64,000 nucleotides of DNA from Acidimicrobium ferrooxidans (lineage in GTDB: Bacteria > Actinomycetota > Geothermincolia > Fen-727 > Anoxymicrobiaceae). Below are positions 59,730-64,000 of the stretch, one piece after another. Positions within the stretch are counted from its first letter, which is position 1. Every line of letters starts with the position of its first letter. Below the pieces are notes generated by a model, which was not told where the DNA came from, ran no database searches, and saw only the letters and a program-made list of their open reading frames with translations. The translations under genes and the position numbers were made by a program. The stretch lies in assembly GCA_020723485.1 (NCBI GenBank), contig DYIU01000003.1:330347-394346 (forward strand), read 5' to 3'.

Positions 59730-60896
59730 CTATGCGAGTCCCAGTCTGGCCATGATGTTCGCGATCGGCCTGGCGATACGCAGCCTGTAGAGCAGGTTGA
59801 CGGTCCTGATGAACCGGTCGGTGGAGGTGTATCTCACCGCCCAGCCCATCTTGCCCAGGGGCATGCCGCGCCCGGCCGAGAGCATGGCCAGCAGCTCGAG
59901 ATAGGTGTTGGGGACCGGTCGCGCCTGGTCCTTCACCACCAGAGACACCGCGCCGCTCTCGCAGGTCGATATGCAGAGTCCGCACCCTATGCATCTCTCG
60001 ACGTCCACGCGCATCGCTCCGGCATCGAAGGCGACCGCGTCCATCGGGCAGCGGTCGAGGCACGCCTCGCAGGATGTGCAGAGCTCCGGGTCGACAAGGG
60101 CCTGGAAGGAAGAGTAGACCTGCTCCGCAGGGGAGTCGTATTTCTTCAGTGAATTGAGGATCTCGCAGCAGCACGAGCAGCAGCAGCAGATGCTGAAGGA
60201 CTCCTTCATGTTGGCGGGTTGCAGGACCAGGCCCTCTTCCTCTGCGATGTCCAGCAGCCTGAGAGCTTCTTCTTCCCCTATCCTCCGGCCGACGTTCTGG
60301 TCGATGAAGTGCTGTGCCGCCACTCCCATGATGATGCAGTTGTGCGCGGTGTGGTCGCAGCCGTGCCCGAGCTCTCGCTGGCGCATGCGGCAGATGCATG
60401 GTATCTCGACCATCCGGTCCTGGCCTTTCACCAACTCGCGCGCCATGTCGAAGGTCGCGATGGATTTAGTGGTATCCACCGCCGCGTTTACTGGAACCAC
60501 CCTGAACTCAGTGGTGACGTGCTTTATGTGTGGCATGTATTCTTCGCAGAGCTCCGCCATCTCCCTGTCCATCCGGTCCACGCTGTACTCGTAGATCCCG
60601 ATGAGGAACTGCAAGGCCTGGTAGTAAACCCTGTCACCGCCCTCCAGCCTCAGTATCAGGCCCTTGCCGGCCATGGATTCCAGCGCCTTCGCTGCCTCGG
60701 CTTCGCTGGCTCCACTGCGGCGGGCTATCTCTGAAGCAGGCTCGGGGAACATCCGCAGCGACGTCGCGAGCTCTGCCTCCCGGGGCGTGAACAACTTCTG
60801 GAGTATCCTCAGTTCGACCCCGCTCTCGGTCGCGGGGAACCCGGCGGGCTGCCGGTCCAGGAAGGCCCTGAGCCTTTGATACGTGTCCCCTGTCAT
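59730..60896 (-). CDS. Cysteine-rich 2x[4Fe-4S] protein with N-terminal winged helix
   Basis: 388 residues from the ATG at 60896 (MTGDTYQRLRAFL), with GAGGAGG eight bases upstream; the longer frame is rejected. Residues 30-90 read as a winged-helix unit (LFTPREAELATSLRMFPEPA, EIARRSGASEAEAAKALESM). A middle domain has C167, C169, C180 and C187, then an extraordinary cluster of seven cysteines in eight residues (C237-C240, C242-C244). Two ferredoxin clusters follow: C273/C276/C279/C283 and C302/C305/C308/C312. It probably couples a DNA-binding or sensing unit to Fe-S redox chemistry. It lies upstream of the thiolase operon, 144 bases away on the same strand. Confidence 0.82.
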   Translation of the reverse strand: MTGDTYQRLRAFLDRQPAGFPATESGVELRILQKLFTPREAELATSLRMFPEPASEIARRSGASEAEAAKALESMAGKGLILRLEGGDRVYYQALQFLIGIYEYSVDRMDREMAELCEEYMPHIKHVTTEFRVVPVNAAVDTTKSIATFDMARELVKGQDRMVEIPCICRMRQRELGHGCDHTAHNCIIMGVAAQHFIDQNVGRRIGEEEALRLLDIAEEEGLVLQPANMKESFSICCCCSCCCEILNSLKKYDSPAEQVYSSFQALVDPELCTSCEACLDRCPMDAVAFDAGAMRVDVERCIGCGLCISTCESGAVSLVVKDQARPVPNTYLELLAMLSAGRGMPLGKMGWAVRYTSTDRFIRTVNLLYRLRIARPIANIMARLGLA

Positions 60897-61154
60897 GTAG
60901 ATACCTCCTCGGGTCGAACCGGCTTCCCGTGTTGTGCCAGGCTCAGCCGCTCGCCAGGCGTCAGAGGTCGGTGATTCACCCGAACATACTATTCCTATAA
61001 CCGGATTGGTTGCCAGCAGCGGCACCGTTCGGACGGTTTTTCCGGCCGTATTGAGATTGCTCATTCAGGGCGCCGGCCCTGATGTCGATGGGAGACTAGG
61101 ATGCGACAAGGGCAACTCGCAGAGGGAAGCGAAGGACTATAAGAGGTAGAGAGA

Positions 61155-61424
61155 ATGCAGCTGTCTGAAAGCGAGATACAGAAGACGCTGGACCTGCTCA
61201 GGAAAAAGCAGACGATGGCCCGGGAGGCCGGGGCCACGATGTTCAGTGTCGAGGAGATACAGGGAGTCCTCAGGGTCATCAGGAAGATAAGCGGGGCTCC
61301 CCCTGTCCGCCAGGACAGGGTGGAGAGAGTCCGGAAGGCCTTCGAGAGCTCGAGCTACAACGTGAGCAGCGACGAGGTCGCAAAGGAGCTCATCGGGCGC
61401 ACCATCTCGGACAAGCTCATCTAG
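61155..61424 (+). CDS. FlgM-like anti-sigma factor domain protein
   Basis: 89 residues, AAGAGGTAGAGAG before the ATG. The C-terminal half RQDRVERVRKAFESSSYNVS followed by SDEVAKELIGRTISDKLI has the FlgM pattern (basic helix, a tyrosine after a short turn, then AxxLI), while the N-terminal half is a separate helix pair (ESEIQKTLDLLRKKQTMARE). FlgM normally inhibits the flagellar sigma factor; no flagellar genes are here, so this may be a remnant or a regulator of another sigma factor. It is divergent from the Fe-S gene. Confidence 0.68.
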   Translation: MQLSESEIQKTLDLLRKKQTMAREAGATMFSVEEIQGVLRVIRKISGAPPVRQDRVERVRKAFESSSYNVSSDEVAKELIGRTISDKLI

Positions 61425-61457
61425 CCGCCGCCGCGCACTCCAGGGATTCAGCAACCG

Positions 61458-62759
61458 TTACAGGTTCACTTCGAGGAATTCGAGCACCGCGCGCCACGCC
61501 TCGGCGTTGGCGCGGGCGTTCTCCTGCGGGGTCCCGCCGAAATCGAGGCCCGGCCCGCCGGGCCCGGGCTTGCTCCGGCCCGAGGTAGTCGGGCGGTAAG
61601 GGATGCCCAGGGAGTGCCCGGCGCTCTCGAAATCAAGCCGCTCTACGGGATACGGGTGATTGTTCGCCAGGAGCCGGCTCGCTGCGATATCCGACAGCGC
61701 GCTCGAGGGCCAGACGTTGTCCATGCCGCCCGAAGCGAGCAGCACCGGGCCCCCTATCCTCTCGACCTCGATGGTCGCCCTGTCTACCGCGGCGGCATCC
61801 TTCATCCCATTCACATATGTGGGAAGAGTCGCAAGCGGCTTGCCCGTGAAGCCGCCCATCACCGCCTTGAGCGTGAAGCCCGGCGTATCCTTGCGCTCGA
61901 CGTACGGGAGCGGCTCGCCCCCGAACGTCCACGGGGAGTCGACTCGGTTGTCACGGGGATTCGCCGGCAGGCCGTTGAACACCACCCCGCTCCCCGCCAG
62001 GGACACCACGGCCTTCACCGCCGGAAAGCGCGAGCCGACCAGAAGGGAGAGTTCCCCTCCCCGAGAGACACCCATGACGGCGATCCTCTGCGCGTCGACT
62101 TCCGGCCTCGCGGCAAGCCACTCGAGCGCCCGGCCGAAGTACTCGAGCGGGATGCGCATGTACTCGGGCGGGAGGCCGTCGGCGCCGTAGTACCGTGGCG
62201 CGGCTGCAGCGTAGCCGTGTGATGCCAGAAGCGCGGCGGTGTCTTCCATGACGCGGGCGATGGTTCCGTGGAGGAGCAGGACCCCCGGCCCGGGAGCGCC
62301 GCCGGGCCGCGAGCAGAACGCTCCCTGGAGACCGCCGTCGAGTGGGGTGCACTGAACGCCGTCGGCGCGGAAGACGAGCTCCAGGTCCGCGCCTGCCTTG
62401 CCTGAGTGTCCCGACGCCTCCAGGGTCATCTTCTGAGGGTCGGAGGTGCTCCTGACGAAGTGGGGCTCCTTGTCTGCGGGACGCATGGACCACAAGAGGC
62501 CTGTCGGGTCTACCCCCTTGTACGTCCCTCCGGTCGAGGCGTCCCTGGCAGGGTCGATGGCGCCGTCCGGCCCCGCCTTGAAGACGGCGGAGGACTCCCA
62601 GGACGCCCCACTCTCCGCGTTCGTGCGGGCCCGCAGGGTAACATTCTCTCCGGGTGAGAACCCTGTAGCCCTGATGGCTACAGGCTCGTCGGCCATCTGC
62701 CGACTACCCGGCACCTCGATGCCCGGAGTTCCAGAATGCAACAAGTGACCTGACCCCAT
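61458..62759 (-). CDS. BAAT-type acyl-CoA thioester hydrolase/acyltransferase, N-terminus altered by a repeat
   Basis: 433 residues by the longest frame. The N-terminal Ig-like BAAT domain starts at about residue 22 (ADEPVAIRATGFSPGENVTL, then GLLWSMRPADKEPHF) and the C-terminal alpha/beta hydrolase has VLLLHGTIARVMEDTAALLA, the nucleophile elbow GVSRGGELSLLVGS, and SAGHSLGIPYRP for the histidine. BAAT/ACOT enzymes cut or transfer acyl groups from CoA. The first residues (MGSGHLLHSG) come from the dispersed repeat at 62735-62765, no export signal is present although relatives are often exported, and no ribosome site stands before the ATG, so the 5' end is probably truncated. Confidence 0.78.
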   Translation of the reverse strand: MGSGHLLHSGTPGIEVPGSRQMADEPVAIRATGFSPGENVTLRARTNAESGASWESSAVFKAGPDGAIDPARDASTGGTYKGVDPTGLLWSMRPADKEPHFVRSTSDPQKMTLEASGHSGKAGADLELVFRADGVQCTPLDGGLQGAFCSRPGGAPGPGVLLLHGTIARVMEDTAALLASHGYAAAAPRYYGADGLPPEYMRIPLEYFGRALEWLAARPEVDAQRIAVMGVSRGGELSLLVGSRFPAVKAVVSLAGSGVVFNGLPANPRDNRVDSPWTFGGEPLPYVERKDTPGFTLKAVMGGFTGKPLATLPTYVNGMKDAAAVDRATIEVERIGGPVLLASGGMDNVWPSSALSDIAASRLLANNHPYPVERLDFESAGHSLGIPYRPTTSGRSKPGPGGPGLDFGGTPQENARANAEAWRAVLEFLEVNL

Positions 62760-62765
62760 TTTTGC
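62735..62765. repeat. Short dispersed repeat with TGACCTGACCCC core (copy E), fused to a gene start
   Basis: AATGCAACAAGTGACCTGAC continuing with CCCATTTTTGC; nearly identical to the copy at 39458. On the minus strand it supplies the ATG and first codons of the BAAT-type gene, and its other side is 12 bases from the stop of the module-array gene at 62778. Confidence 0.7.
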
Positions 62766-62777
62766 GATTTTGCGGGG

Positions 62778-64000
62778 CTAGTCGCGGGCGCACCCGATCG
62801 TGTCCGTTCCCGCGCCGCGGGAGTTCCAGTACATGGCCCGCTCGACCATGATGGGCTTTCCGAGCTCCTGGCTTGTGACAAGTACGGCGGCGCGACTGGC
62901 GATGCCGCTGTCCGCCATGTTATAGGTGTTGCGGGAATTTGCCGGGACGCTGTCGTTCAGGACGAACATCCCGCCGCTGGCCAGGAAATACATGACCCCG
63001 ATATTCACCGCCGTGTCGTTGGGGTTCTGAACGCAGGTGAAGGTCTCCCTGCCCTCGGAGCTCTGCCCGTCCGGCAGGAAGAACACCATGTGCGGCGAGT
63101 CCATCCCGATGGAGTCATGGCATGCCTCCCCGGTGCCGTTGTCCCAGTACATGGCCCGTTCGGCGATTATGGGCAGCGAGCCGTGCACGGTCGTCGACAG
63201 GTCCGTATTGGGCTCGAAGTCGTTTATCCTGATGGTCTCGCGCGAGTTCGCCGGCATGGAGAACGGCGCCTGCGGCCTCGGCCCGCCGGGCGTCATATAG
63301 GTGATGGTCACGTCGGTTGCCGTAGGGTTCGGGTTCTGAACGCACAGGTAAGAGGTGAACCCCCAGGCGGTCGTGCCTTCGGCCAGGAAGTAATCGCCGG
63401 CCGTCCTGGTCGTGCCGATGGAGCAGTGGCCCTCTCTCCGGTTGTTCCTGTACATGACCCTCTCGGGGATGACCGGCCGGTTCGACTCAACGAGGATGGA
63501 GGCGTCCCTCCTGCCGATGTCGTCCTCCATGTTGTAGGTCCGCCTGCTGTTGGCCGGGACCGTCTTGAGAAAAGTCTGAGGTGGCGCCCCCTCTATCATG
63601 TATGTCACGTTGCAGGCAGCCTCCGCCCCGCCGGGGTTCTGTATGCAGAGCCAGCACTCGAACCCCCACTCCGAGGAGCCCTCGGGCAGGTACCAGTTGG
63701 TGGACGGCGCCGTCACTCCCACAGAGTTGTGGCCCTCGGGAGATGCCGCGCCCGTACCCGTCCAGGACATGGTGCGGTCGACCCCGATGCTCATCCCCTC
63801 GACGCAGGTAACACTTGTCGAGAAGTCCTGGTTGCCCACCACCGGCCTGGGGTCCACGGTTACCTGCGACTGCGCCGCAAGCGGGATGTTCGGGCTCGGC
63901 ACGGGGCCTCCCTCGGTCATGTAGGTTATGGCGGCGTTCAACGGCACGGGGTACGGGTTCTCTATGGTGATGTACTCGTCGAATCCCCAGTTGGTGGTTC
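62778..64000 (-). CDS. Module-array protein, 5' part beyond window (four C-terminal AEG modules)
   Basis: Open to the right edge; 407 codons are visible and only the C-terminal array is seen. The edge begins within module 1 (TNWGFDEYITIENPYP). Module 2 starts WYLPEGSSEWGF, module 3 YFLAEGTTAWGF and module 4 FFLPDGQSSEGR, with ends VDRTMSWTGTG, ERVMYRNNRREG, ERAMYWDNGTGEA and ERAMYWNSRGAG in the same order as in the proteins at 19722, 36971 and 48645. The N-terminal domain lies upstream of the window; by analogy a seven-bladed propeller is expected. Confidence 0.82.
   Translation of the reverse strand, partial: TTNWGFDEYITIENPYPVPLNAAITYMTEGGPVPSPNIPLAAQSQVTVDPRPVVGNQDFSTSVTCVEGMSIGVDRTMSWTGTGAASPEGHNSVGVTAPSTNWYLPEGSSEWGFECWLCIQNPGGAEAACNVTYMIEGAPPQTFLKTVPANSRRTYNMEDDIGRRDASILVESNRPVIPERVMYRNNRREGHCSIGTTRTAGDYFLAEGTTAWGFTSYLCVQNPNPTATDVTITYMTPGGPRPQAPFSMPANSRETIRINDFEPNTDLSTTVHGSLPIIAERAMYWDNGTGEACHDSIGMDSPHMVFFLPDGQSSEGRETFTCVQNPNDTAVNIGVMYFLASGGMFVLNDSVPANSRNTYNMADSGIASRAAVLVTSQELGKPIMVERAMYWNSRGAGTDTIGCARD

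Noticed and set aside
1..64000. tRNA or rRNA genes
   Set aside because: I saw no T-loop/CCA-type cloverleaf pattern and no rRNA-like stretch on either strand.

Overview
The window is GC-rich, densely coded DNA. It looks like a Gram-positive-type actinobacterial genome, probably an uncultured, deep-branching, at least partly anaerobic lineage. The reasons are GGAGG-type ribosome sites with frequent GTG/TTG starts, signal peptides and lipoboxes without outer-membrane proteins, many Fe-S and flavin oxidoreductases, a corrinoid-type UroD methyltransferase homologue, a radical SAM protein, and a large family of secreted proteins with repeated AEGxTxxGFxxYxxxxNP modules. No rRNA, tRNA, CRISPR array or insertion sequence was found. 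The taxonomic placement is inference.

Layout. 1-5 kb is accessory or defence-like: a partial EVE-domain/nuclease-like protein, a membrane protein, and two convergent Fic AMP-transferases, each with an operator-like palindrome upstream. 5.2-12.5 kb is metabolic: a four-gene operon with two FAD-binding oxidases around a CCG-type Fe-S protein, then an extended SDR and two membrane proteins, one of them ferric-reductase-like. 13.5-14.8 kb is an AbiE-type toxin-antitoxin pair in toxin-first order. 14.8-19.6 kb holds an FGGY kinase with a UroD-family methyltransferase, an MFS transporter broken by a one-base frameshift, and a RelE/RHH pair.

19.7-56 kb is dominated by exported proteins. Seven genes (at 19.7, 29.3, 37.0, 44.4, 48.6, 51.0 and 62.8 kb, the last running off the edge) end in an array of exactly four about 100-114-residue modules. 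Four of them begin with a seven-bladed beta-propeller, each of a different repeat type; one begins with a metallophosphoesterase and one with a clan-A glycoside hydrolase. Between them lie secreted hydrolases, lipoproteins, a coiled-coil/lysozyme-like protein and a C45-type Ntn hydrolase. Scattered cytosolic genes include PlsC, a CrtC/AttH-like lipocalin protein, a double-flavodoxin protein, a radical SAM/B12-type protein and an MBL hydrolase.

56-61 kb is a symmetrical DUF35-thiolase-thiolase-DUF35 operon followed by a cysteine-rich ferredoxin-like protein; both thiolases seem to lack the usual catalytic cysteine. A FlgM-like orphan and a BAAT-type acyl hydrolase precede the last module-array gene. 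Short dispersed repeats with a GGGGTCAGG core sit at several gene boundaries and apparently supply the first codons of the BAAT-type gene.
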